A stretch of 10,808 nucleotides of DNA, taken from contig JAAYGZ010000170.1 of NCBI GenBank assembly GCA_012727515.1, forward strand, positions 1-10,808, written 5' to 3'. Below the pieces are notes generated by a model. The model saw only the letters and a list, made by a program, of their open reading frames with translations. It was not told where the DNA came from and searched no databases. Each line of letters opens with the position of its first letter. Within the stretch, counting starts at the first letter, position 1. Of this stretch, positions 1 to 7,203 are shown piece by piece. The DNA is from Desulfovibrionales bacterium (GTDB lineage Bacteria > Desulfobacterota > Desulfovibrionia > Desulfovibrionales > Desulfomicrobiaceae). A program made the position numbers and the translations under genes.

Positions 1-1840
1 ATCCAAACCAGCCCACGCTGAATTTCTTCAGAATATAATGCAGCCCCCGTACATGGTCCGCGTCTATGTGCGACAAAAGCACCACATCAACCCGGGGTGG
101 ATGACCATAGCTCAGGGCTGGGCCCACAAGTGCCCGGCCAATGTCATAGTCCAGGTTCCACGACCCTCCTCCATCAATCAGCACTGTGCGCCCTGAGGCT
201 GTGCGCAGCATAACGGCCTGGCTCATGCCAGTATCCAGAACTGTCAGGCTCACAACCGGGCCAGGCATAAAGGCCTGGTACAGACCTGGGCTACAGAGCA
301 GGACCATGCCAGCACCCAGAAAGGCAAAGGCCCGTCTGGAATCGGGTCGTGTCAGCAGCCAGGCCACGGCAAGCAGAATAAGCCAGTAGCCCACAATGGC
401 CGGGCCTGTGGGACGCACAACAGCAGATGTATCAAGCAGGCCCGCAGTATCAAGAACGCCAAGCAACCACTCCAGCCCCTGTATGCCCAGGCCAGCCATG
501 TTAAAACATGCGTGCGTCAGTGACTCAGGCAGGCCAAGGACCACCAGGCCAACGCCGATACACCCAAGGGGCAGGACCATAAATCCCAGCACAGGCAGCC
601 AAAACATATTAAGATACAGGTGCGGTGAGGTTTCCGCAAAATAGGCGCATAAAACAGGCAGGAGCAGGCTGTTGGCAGCCAGACTGACCACAATAATAAG
701 CAGCAGCCCGTTGAAAGGGCGCAGATACCAGCGGACAGGGCTGAAGCGGCTCCAGGCCTGAGAAAACAAGGGTACAAAAAGAACAATTCCAGCCACAGCC
801 AGAACAGAAAGCTGAAGGCCCATGTCATAGAGCGCGTGATGGTTCAGGCCAATAAGCAGGGCCGCAGCAAGAAACAGAGCATCCTGCAGGTAGCGGACGC
901 GGCCCAGGAGTTGATACAGGGCCATGATACCAAGCATGATTGCGGCCCGCTGTAAGGAGGCCGGGGCATCGCCCATCCACAAATACAGTCCGGCCAATGG
1001 AATGGCGAGCAGGGTGCCGAGTTTCTGACGTGGCAGCACAAGAAGTATGCCAGGCCATATCATGGCCACACCCCAGGCCAATGCATAGCCCAAGGCAGCC
1101 ACCAGCGAGAGGTGCAGACCAGACAAGGCCAGGCTGTGGGACAGTCCGGCCCGGCGGATCTGGTCCATAAACAGGGGGCTTAGATCATTTTTATCGCCAA
1201 AAAGCAGGGCCATGAGCGTTGCTCCGGCAGCGCCGGAAGGAAGCTGGGAACGCACCATGCTCATAAGGCGTTGACGAGGCCCTGGGCTCTGGCTGTCCCA
1301 ATGGACCAGTGTTTCTGCCTGGGCGTAACTTTGCCAGCGCACTCCAAGGCGTTGCCAATAGTCCTGGCTGCTGGACAGACCAAAATTGGCCCGACCAGAA
1401 AGCGGACGCAGGCGCAGGGTAGCCTCAAAGGTATCATTTCTGGCCGGAATATGGGGCGGAGAGGTCCAGGTCCACAGCACATATCCGGCCATGGGCTGAT
1501 CCTGGCTCAGGTCTTTGAGATCGCCGACAAGCAGGTTCATGCGCTGACCAGGATAGGTGCGCACTTCAAGCACCCTGCCGCGCAGAGTGTATGTTCGTGC
1601 TTTGTCTTCCCCATACTCAGGACCAGGACGCATGCTGACAAGGCATCCCAGCACAAAACAAAGAAGAATATAGCCCGGAATACGCCAGTTCTGTACTGTG
1701 CCCAGCAAAGCCAGGCCGCACAACACAGCAGGCCCAGGATAGGTGGCACAAAAAAGTCCGCACACATACCCGACAAAGCAGTACTGCCAGGCAGTCAGCG
1801 CAATAGAGCCTGCAGGGGTGAGATGTGGGGTGTGTTGCAC
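1..1840 (-). CDS. comEC: ComEC/Rec2-family DNA internalisation channel (C-terminus cut by window edge)
   Basis: Translating the minus strand from a GTG at 1840 gives 613 codons without a stop, running off the left edge. ComEC forms the inner-membrane channel that takes up single-stranded DNA in natural transformation. Visible in order: N-terminal hydrophobic helices (about 10-55); a beta-rich DUF4131/OB-like part (about 60-170); the Competence domain with the family signature LSHSLALSGLHLSLV (about 235-250) and many later membrane helices; then a metallo-beta-lactamase domain starting at about 531, with VLIDGGG (553-559) and the metal-binding SHIDADH (590-596). Family members usually run 700-850 residues, so perhaps 100-200 are missing here. 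The GTG start is chosen because AGGAG lies 6 nt upstream and a stop in frame lies at 1883-1885. Odd point: the usual DVGQG at the lactamase entry reads DTGMSQ (536-541). The gene is divergent from the response regulator. Presence alone does not prove competence. Confidence 0.93.
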   Translation of the reverse strand, partial: MQHTPHLTPAGSIALTAWQYCFVGYVCGLFCATYPGPAVLCGLALLGTVQNWRIPGYILLCFVLGCLVSMRPGPEYGEDKARTYTLRGRVLEVRTYPGQRMNLLVGDLKDLSQDQPMAGYVLWTWTSPPHIPARNDTFEATLRLRPLSGRANFGLSSSQDYWQRLGVRWQSYAQAETLVHWDSQSPGPRQRLMSMVRSQLPSGAAGATLMALLFGDKNDLSPLFMDQIRRAGLSHSLALSGLHLSLVAALGYALAWGVAMIWPGILLVLPRQKLGTLLAIPLAGLYLWMGDAPASLQRAAIMLGIMALYQLLGRVRYLQDALFLAAALLIGLNHHALYDMGLQLSVLAVAGIVLFVPLFSQAWSRFSPVRWYLRPFNGLLLIIVVSLAANSLLLPVLCAYFAETSPHLYLNMFWLPVLGFMVLPLGCIGVGLVVLGLPESLTHACFNMAGLGIQGLEWLLGVLDTAGLLDTSAVVRPTGPAIVGYWLILLAVAWLLTRPDSRRAFAFLGAGMVLLCSPGLYQAFMPGPVVSLTVLDTGMSQAVMLRTASGRTVLIDGGGSWNLDYDIGRALVGPALSYGHPPRVDVVLLSHIDADHVRGLHYILKKFSVGWFG

Positions 1841-1846
1841 GCAAAT

Positions 1847-1851
1847 CTCCT
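1847..1851 (-). promoter_or_regulatory. Ribosome binding site fixing the comEC GTG start
   Basis: AGGAG on the minus strand, 6 nt before the GTG at 1840. It decides the start, because no ATG in frame occurs between the upstream stop (1883-1885) and 1633, well inside the first hydrophobic region. Confidence 0.65.
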
Positions 1852-1997
1852 GGCCACAGAAGAACAGAGCAGAGCGCGTAGGTTATGGGTGCAGGGCTGG
1901 AAAAAAGGAGTAAAGCAGTCTTCTGCCCATTGCCTCCCTGTGGGTCTTCAGGGTACAGGGGCCAGGAATTAAATACAACCTTGGTATGTTGTGTAGT

Positions 1998-2002
1998 GGA
2001 GG
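1998..2002 (+). promoter_or_regulatory. Ribosome binding site of the response regulator
   Basis: GGAGG lies 7 nt upstream of the ATG at 2010. It supports that start over an ATG at 1986 in the same frame, which would add eight residues unlike a receiver N-terminus and has no Shine-Dalgarno sequence. No convincing sigma-70 or sigma-54 promoter could be read in the 1841-1997 spacer. Confidence 0.7.
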
Positions 2003-2009
2003 AAGATCT

Positions 2010-2414
2010 ATGGAACGGTTCTCAGTATTGCTGGTTGACGATGAAGAAGATTTTTTGCGGACCATTATTAAGCGTTTGACCAAGCGTGGTCTGGATGCAC
2101 AAGGCGTGACACGCGGCGAGCAGGCCCTGGAAGTTCTGGCCCAGACTCCTAAGGATGTGGTGGTGCTGGATGTGAAAATGCCGGGCATGGATGGGCTGGA
2201 AGTTTTGCGCAAGATCAAGGACGGGTGGCCCAGCACAGAAGTTATTATGCTGACAGGCCATGCCAGTATTGATGCCGCTGTGGAAGGCATGGCGCGTGGG
2301 GCTTTTGATTATCTGATGAAGCCTGCTGACCTGGAAGACCTGCTCTATAAACTCGAAGATGCCTATAACAAGAAAAAGCTGCACGAGCGTTCCCAGTCTG
2401 GAAATGAGGGCTAG
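2010..2414 (+). CDS. Single-domain response regulator (receiver only)
   Basis: A 134-residue CheY-like receiver with no output domain. The fold's key residues are all present: acidic pocket D10-D11, phosphoacceptor D54 in VVVLDVKMPGMDG, switch threonine T82 in MLTGHAS, and K104 in YLMKPAD. The loop sequences (KMPGMDG, LTGHAS, FDYLMKP) are closest to NtrC/FixJ-type receivers. The protein stops about 30 residues after K104 with a charged helix, so it has no DNA-binding or catalytic module. It most likely acts by binding a partner protein or as a phosphorelay intermediate. The next gene begins 3 nt after its stop, so the 1054-residue membrane protein is the natural partner candidate. No histidine kinase is visible in the window, so the phosphodonor is unknown. 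Confidence 0.95.
   Translation: MERFSVLLVDDEEDFLRTIIKRLTKRGLDAQGVTRGEQALEVLAQTPKDVVVLDVKMPGMDGLEVLRKIKDGWPSTEVIMLTGHASIDAAVEGMARGAFDYLMKPADLEDLLYKLEDAYNKKKLHERSQSGNEG
2406..2410 (+). promoter_or_regulatory. Ribosome binding site supporting a TTG start
   Basis: GAGGG, located within the last codons of the response regulator, lies 7 nt before the TTG at 2418. It makes TTG the best start of the following gene and implies translational coupling of the two. Confidence 0.55.
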
Positions 2415-2417
2415 GCT

Positions 2418-5400
2418 TTGAGCGCCTCACGCCCTGTGTCCCGTATTTTTTTTGATGCCAATGACAGCAAGTTATTGCACATTGTCAATGATGTGCTGTC
2501 GCGGGATTCCCGACAACTGAGCATGAGCTCCCTGCTTGCGCCGTATATGCATCCGCACGGCATTAAGGAAATGGCAGCCTCACAAGGGCTGCGTATTGCC
2601 TATGCTGCGGCCAGCCTGCTTGGGTCGCTCAAGGCCGGAACAGCGGCCAATCGTCTTTCAGCCCTGCGCTGCCTGATGGACGAGGTGCTTCTTTCCGCAA
2701 CCAGTCACTTCAAAAAAAATACAGCACGGGTACTGATTCAGATCATGAAAGAGCTGGTCCGGCACCCTCATGACGAAGAAATGCAACTGCGTCTGGCACA
2801 TGATTTTCGCATGGCTGTTTCCGGGCGGCCACGTATCGTGCGCCAGGAACTGGCCAAGTATCATTTGCTGGAAATGCCAGAAGAGTGGAATCAGCTTGCC
2901 TTTGATGATCGGGTGCATGACGCCCATACCAAGGGCCGCAAAACACCCACGCATCTGGTGATGGACGCCTGGATTAAAGGGCTGCGCTATCTGACCGTGG
3001 TGTATTACAATTATGTTCGGCCAGAAGTGGTGGAAGAACTGCTGGGAGCCGCTGCTATTTTAGACATGCATATCCGCATTGGCATAGAGGTTTCGTGCCG
3101 TTTTCAGGACAAATACGTGCGTATTACCTGGGAACCGCATGGATTTGCAGATGCCAAAGCCTTTCAGGATTTTCTGCGCGAGCCAGCAGTGCGGGAATTT
3201 ATGGAAGAAGGGCGGCAGGTATCCGCATATCAACAACGCTATGTGCTGGATGTGCTGGATGCCTTTAATGCCCGCCATCGTGAGGTTCTGAACAAAACCT
3301 ATGGCGTGCAGCTTGAAGCATTGCGGCCACAGGATTTTCTTCGTTTTGTCGGCTCTGGCCAACCTTCTCTGCTGCATCTGGCCAAGTATATCCAGGGCTT
3401 GTTACGGCCACACCTTGACCGTGTTGCCGAGCAGATGCGCGCTGAATTTTCCACTGCCGGAGAAGAGCGACGCCGGGAATTACAGGCTCAGATCAATGTG
3501 ATGAATGCCCTGGATTCTGAGCTATTGATTGCCTCGTATTTGCAGCCCGCGCGTAATCCAGACCTCTATGATCCAAACATACCCCAGGATGGCCCGGAAG
3601 TTCCGGCCAACCTGTTTTCAGGGCCAGGCGCAATTCTGGAGCGCCTGACAAACCTGCACTCAGGCTCGCGCTTTATTCTGAATCTCAGCAATTTAAGTAT
3701 TCCTGACATTGTTGAAATCCTGTTTGATTGCCAGGGGCGGCTGACACATATTGAAATTTATAATCTCAAGGATGCGTGGCGTGGAAAATGTTCGCATCTT
3801 TTGCCGGCCCTGGCCGAATGTCAGGGCGATGCGGTGGAGGCTGTCAGCCCGGAAAAGATGTTTGCCCAGGTTGCAGAGCTGCAACGCGCGCTCAATGAAG
3901 ATAATGTCATTGCCCTGAAGCGAATTATCCGGGGAATTATCTGGGGCTTTGAAGAAGATCGCTCGCGCATCAAAAAAAATCTGGCCACTGCGCGTAAAAA
4001 TGATGATGCCGAGCAAGTACGTATCTTAGACCCCCTGTTATCAGCCATGGATGTCCGCAAGGCCAAGCTGTTGGAGATTTTGTTTCATATCGGCGCGTTT
4101 CATGGTTTTTACAAGCACCACAAACTTGGGGCGCGCTTGGGTAGTGCCTCTACTGGCCAGTCGCGTCGTCAGCAAGGCATGGGCGTGGTAGTGCTGGATA
4201 CCCTGCCGGCCCGGGCCAGACGTGAAGCCCTGCTCAGGGTTTCTTCTGTGCTGCCGCTGACCGTGGGCACAACCATGCATACTTCTGTGCCCCAGACCAC
4301 CACAAATCAAAATGAACGCAGGTGGTGCTGGCTGCGAACGTTTTTCGGAAGTCGGGACAGCCAGACCAGATTGCGTACTACCTGGAGCATGGGAGATATC
4401 AGTATTCATCCTGGCCAGCCCGGAAACATTGCGGCCCTGGGCGGGGTGCAACTGCATCAGGATAATGGTTTTTACCTGGAAAAACCACCAGCCTCTGCCA
4501 CAAAACAGCGTTCTTTTCGCTACCTGAACACCGGGCTGAAAAACTATATCAAAATTGTAGCTGGATTTATTCCTGCCTTTCTGACTTTCTGGCTTATCCA
4601 GGACTGGTGGGTGCTGGCCTATTTAGGCGGTTTTATCTGGTTTGGCATCACAGGGGTGCGCAATATTATTCAGGCTGTTGTGGGTGGCGGCGGGTTGCGA
4701 CGTTCTCCGCTCATGCAGTGGAATTCGCTGGTCAGCTGGAGTCGTATTTCAGAATCCTTGCTCTACACCGGCATTTCTGTGCCCTTGCTTGATTATCTTA
4801 TTAAGAATCTGCTTCTGGACCAGGGCCTGGGTATTACCATTTCCACCAGCCCGGTGACCCTGTATTCTGTTATTGCAATAACCAATGGCCTGTACATCTA
4901 CAGCCATAATGTGTTTCGTGGTCTGCCCAAAGGGGCTGCCATTGTCAGTTTGTTTCGCAGTATTTTGTCTATTCCTCTGGCTCTGGGATTTAGCGCCATT
5001 CTTGGCAGCGCCATGCAGCTTGCTGCACTGCCAGGGGTGGATGAAATGCTGCAAAAATGGGCGGCTGTTATTTCCAAGCTGGCTTCAGACTGTGTGGCGG
5101 CCATTACTGCCGGGTATGTGGATCGGCAGACAAATATCCGTATGCGCCTGACAGATTATGCTGCCAAACGCGCCCTGATGTTTGATGCCTTTGCCCGGCT
5201 GGATGTTATGTTTCCGGAAGAAGATGTGCTGGACATGCTGCAATCGCCCAAGACCCTTATTGAAACCCTGAATTACGAAGCCAGGGATTTAGATGAAGTC
5301 TTTATCGTCAATGCGCTGGATCTGATGTATTTCTGGATGTATCAGCCACGGGCGCGCAAAGCTTTGGCCATGATGATACGTGATATGAGTCAGGAAGAGC

Positions 5401-5582
5401 GCCTGATTATGTACCGCTCTCAGCTGGTGCTGCGGCGTTACCGGGAAATCAGCCAGCTTTTTGTGGATGGCCTGGTTGGCAAGAATTTTTCCAAGGCCCT
5501 GGCTTTTTATCTGGATCATTCTGAAAAATATCTGGAAGACATGCGTGAGCTGGGCCGTAAACACAAGGCCGCTGTGTTATGA
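2418..5582 (+). CDS. 1054-residue multi-pass membrane protein of unrecognised family, with PHP-like N-terminal segment
   Basis: I do not recognise a named family for the whole protein. Residues 1-700 are soluble and mostly helical. Within them, 188-226 (GLRYLTVVYYNYV ... RIGIEVS) resembles the strand-helix-strand of PHP-family metal phosphoesterases, where GL.ALAITDHN and GIEVS are usual; the DH metal ligands are replaced by YY. A charged helical stretch follows around 335-375, and a mixed alpha/beta part lies near 405-460 (LHSGSRFILNLSNLS). Five or six hydrophobic segments lie between about 708 and 900 (near 709-733, 736-760, 780-797, 812-830, 838-870, 881-899). The tail from 900 to 1054 is soluble, helical and rich in charge. 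No signal peptide is seen, so the N-terminal 700 residues probably face the cytoplasm. It starts with TTG just after the response regulator stop and overlaps the pseudouridine synthase start, so the three are likely co-transcribed. The reading frame is intact, and codon use matches the neighbours. Confidence 0.9.
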   Translation: MSASRPVSRIFFDANDSKLLHIVNDVLSRDSRQLSMSSLLAPYMHPHGIKEMAASQGLRIAYAAASLLGSLKAGTAANRLSALRCLMDEVLLSATSHFKKNTARVLIQIMKELVRHPHDEEMQLRLAHDFRMAVSGRPRIVRQELAKYHLLEMPEEWNQLAFDDRVHDAHTKGRKTPTHLVMDAWIKGLRYLTVVYYNYVRPEVVEELLGAAAILDMHIRIGIEVSCRFQDKYVRITWEPHGFADAKAFQDFLREPAVREFMEEGRQVSAYQQRYVLDVLDAFNARHREVLNKTYGVQLEALRPQDFLRFVGSGQPSLLHLAKYIQGLLRPHLDRVAEQMRAEFSTAGEERRRELQAQINVMNALDSELLIASYLQPARNPDLYDPNIPQDGPEVPANLFSGPGAILERLTNLHSGSRFILNLSNLSIPDIVEILFDCQGRLTHIEIYNLKDAWRGKCSHLLPALAECQGDAVEAVSPEKMFAQVAELQRALNEDNVIALKRIIRGIIWGFEEDRSRIKKNLATARKNDDAEQVRILDPLLSAMDVRKAKLLEILFHIGAFHGFYKHHKLGARLGSASTGQSRRQQGMGVVVLDTLPARARREALLRVSSVLPLTVGTTMHTSVPQTTTNQNERRWCWLRTFFGSRDSQTRLRTTWSMGDISIHPGQPGNIAALGGVQLHQDNGFYLEKPPASATKQRSFRYLNTGLKNYIKIVAGFIPAFLTFWLIQDWWVLAYLGGFIWFGITGVRNIIQAVVGGGGLRRSPLMQWNSLVSWSRISESLLYTGISVPLLDYLIKNLLLDQGLGITISTSPVTLYSVIAITNGLYIYSHNVFRGLPKGAAIVSLFRSILSIPLALGFSAILGSAMQLAALPGVDEMLQKWAAVISKLASDCVAAITAGYVDRQTNIRMRLTDYAAKRALMFDAFARLDVMFPEEDVLDMLQSPKTLIETLNYEARDLDEVFIVNALDLMYFWMYQPRARKALAMMIRDMSQEERLIMYRSQLVLRRYREISQLFVDGLVGKNFSKALAFYLDHSEKYLEDMRELGRKHKAAVL

Positions 5583-6436
5583 TGTCTGAGCAGACAGGGC
5601 CAGGGGGCCAGACAAATTTTGTTCTGCCCGCAGATCAAAGCCCTGTGCGCCTGGATGTAGCGCTGGGCCTGGGCTTTGCTCTGGGACGACGCCAGGCCAG
5701 AGACTGTATTGCAGCCAGGCAGGTTTGGCTGGATGGGCGCAGAGCGCGCAAGGGTGATCTTGTTCAGCCTGGACAGTGCGTGACAGTACAAAGAGCACAG
5801 ACCACAGAAAGCACGGCTGATGCTGTGCCAGCGCCACGTGTTTGCCTGGTGGCCCGCTCTGATCTGTTTGCGGCCCTGAACAAACCAATACAGATGCATT
5901 CAGTGCGCGGGCGCGGGGCCGTGTGCGTGGAAGCTGGTCTGGACCACCTGGGTCTGTCAGGCTGGACTCTGGTCAATCGCCTTGATTTTTTAACTTCTGG
6001 TCTGGTGTTGGCTGCGGCCACAACGCAGGCCAGGGAACACTACGCCCAGTGGCAGGATCAAGGTCTGGTGCACAAATGGTATCTGGCCTGGGCCACGGGG
6101 CAGGTGCAGCCCATGACCTTGCAGGGGCGTATTCTGGATCATCAGCGCCGCACAGTACGGGTGACAGATGAGCACGACCTTCCTGTGCGCTGGACACAGG
6201 TGCGTCCGCTTTTGCAGCGTACAGACGCAACCTTGGTTCTGGTGCATATTGCCAAAGGCCGCCGTCATCAGATTCGTGCGCACCTGGCCAGCGCCGGGCA
6301 TCCACTGCTGGGTGATCCTGTGTATGGCAGTGGGGGAGAGGAGATGTTCCTGCATCATTGCCGGGTGGAAATGCCTGGTTTTACGGCTGGTTCTTATCCC
6401 GAATGGGCTGACGTTGATCCATCGTCCCTGTTTTAG
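5579..6436 (+). CDS. RluA-family RNA pseudouridine synthase with S4 domain
   Basis: A 285-residue enzyme expected to isomerise uridine to pseudouridine in rRNA or tRNA. The N-terminal S4 RNA-binding domain is at about 22-70 (RLDVALG ... ARQVWLDGRRARKGD). The catalytic domain carries the motif-II loop NRLDFLTSG with catalytic D136; family members mostly have HRLD here, so the first position is Asn. The C-terminal family signature is clear: KGRRHQIRAHL (226-236), then GHPLLGDPVYG. Length fits the RluA/RluC/RluD group (about 220-330). Which uridine is modified cannot be read from sequence. Two adjacent ATGs (5579, 5582) overlap the stop of the preceding gene as ATGATG, with only a weak upstream AAGG, so translation probably depends on coupling. 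A weak hairpin at the 3' end suggests this is the last gene of the unit. Confidence 0.92.
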   Translation: MMSEQTGPGGQTNFVLPADQSPVRLDVALGLGFALGRRQARDCIAARQVWLDGRRARKGDLVQPGQCVTVQRAQTTESTADAVPAPRVCLVARSDLFAALNKPIQMHSVRGRGAVCVEAGLDHLGLSGWTLVNRLDFLTSGLVLAAATTQAREHYAQWQDQGLVHKWYLAWATGQVQPMTLQGRILDHQRRTVRVTDEHDLPVRWTQVRPLLQRTDATLVLVHIAKGRRHQIRAHLASAGHPLLGDPVYGSGGEEMFLHHCRVEMPGFTAGSYPEWADVDPSSLF

Positions 6437-6455
6437 GGACGCGCTCGCCTTTTTT
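6423..6455 (+). terminator. Possible weak rho-independent terminator
   Basis: A 6-bp perfect stem CGTCCC (6423-6428) / GGGACG (6436-6441) with a 7-nt loop that includes the last codons of the pseudouridine synthase. Six T residues follow at 6450-6455. The T run starts 8 nt after the stem, further than in a typical intrinsic terminator, so efficiency is doubtful. Confidence 0.4.
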
Positions 6456-6457
6456 CA

Positions 6458-6489
6458 TATACTACCCTACACTATCACACAGCGCTGTG
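6458..6489 (+). promoter_or_regulatory. Possible -10 element and 12-bp palindromic operator before the HAD gene
   Basis: TATACT at 6458-6463 is a fair match to a sigma-70 -10 box, but no good -35 is found 16-18 nt upstream. Fifteen bases downstream lies the perfect palindrome CACAGCGCTGTG (6478-6489), placed where a transcript would just have begun. This could be a repressor site or a hairpin in the 5' leader. The evidence is sequence symmetry only. Confidence 0.3.
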
Positions 6490-6517
6490 CGCATGTGCGA
6501 AGACAAAGAGAGGATCT

Positions 6518-7183
6518 ATGCGACAATCCGTATTGGTCAGTGATTTTGACGGCACCATGACAAATAATGATTTTTACAAGTTGGCAGCTGCTCGTCTGCT
6601 GCCTGCCACAGCCCTTGAGTCCTGGCAGGCATACCGTGAGGGACGTTTGACGCATTTTGAAGCCCTGCGTCAGATTTTCAGTCAGATACGCACGCCTGTG
6701 GCAGAACTTGAGGCCCTGATTCATGAGATGGGCCTTGATGCCTCACTGGCAGGGGACATTGCTCGTCTGCGCAAGGCTGGCTGGCAGGTGGTTGTTACTT
6801 CTGCGGGATGTGCCTGGTATATTGAGCGCCTTCTTACCTGGGCCGGGCTTGAAATTGGCCCGCACGGTGATCTGGAAGTGTATGCCAATCCAGGTAGTTA
6901 TTCTGAACAGACTGGGCTGGTCATGTCCAGACCAGAGAACCCGCTTTTTCGTAGCCAGGAGCTTGGGGTCAACAAGGCAGGTGTGGTGGCTCAGTATCGC
7001 AAACAAGGGTTTCAGGTTGCCTATGCTGGTGATGGTTGGGCAGATCTGGACGCTGCCCTGCTTGTTGGACCAGATCTGCGCTTTGCCAAGGCTGATCTGG
7101 CCCAGGCCCTGAGGGAGCGCGGAGAAACATTTCACTTCTTTGAAACATGGACTGAGGTTGCCGCAGCTCTTGTGGCTGCATAA
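6518..7183 (+). CDS. HAD-superfamily phosphatase, MtnX/SerB-like (subfamily IB)
   Basis: A 221-residue phosphatase. Motif I is SDFDGTMT with nucleophile D9 and acid/base D11. Motif II is the VVTSAG serine (S95). Motif III is K153 in GVNKAG. Motif IV is YAGDGWADLDAA with D172 and D176. All four catalytic motifs are intact. The cap segment between motifs I and II is helical, as in phosphoserine phosphatase and MtnX (2-hydroxy-3-keto-5-methylthiopentenyl-1-phosphate phosphatase). No methionine-salvage genes are adjacent, so the MtnX function should not be assumed. The Shine-Dalgarno region GAGAGGA precedes the ATG. The next gene follows after 20 nt on the same strand, suggesting the natural substrate is linked to that dehydrogenase. 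Confidence 0.88.
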   Translation: MRQSVLVSDFDGTMTNNDFYKLAAARLLPATALESWQAYREGRLTHFEALRQIFSQIRTPVAELEALIHEMGLDASLAGDIARLRKAGWQVVVTSAGCAWYIERLLTWAGLEIGPHGDLEVYANPGSYSEQTGLVMSRPENPLFRSQELGVNKAGVVAQYRKQGFQVAYAGDGWADLDAALLVGPDLRFAKADLAQALRERGETFHFFETWTEVAAALVAA

Positions 7184-7203
7184 GGCGCCTGGGAGGATAT
7201 GGT

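Noticed and set aside
1271..1972. Open plus-strand frame of 233 codons opposite comEC
   Set aside because: It lies almost wholly within the clear ComEC frame on the minus strand, shows no recognisable domain or ribosome binding site, and has unlikely composition.
1986..2009. Earlier ATG for the response regulator
   Set aside because: The eight extra residues do not resemble a receiver N-terminus and no Shine-Dalgarno precedes it; the GGAGG-preceded ATG at 2010 is better.
1883..2290. Minus-strand 135-codon frame across the start of the response regulator
   Set aside because: Antisense shadow of a well-conserved receiver; no ribosome binding site and no protein-like motif.
4540..5120. Similarity to the site-specific recombinase Gcr membrane family in the large protein
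   Set aside because: Considered because of the multi-helix region with soluble flanks, but no motif I could name matches; left unassigned.
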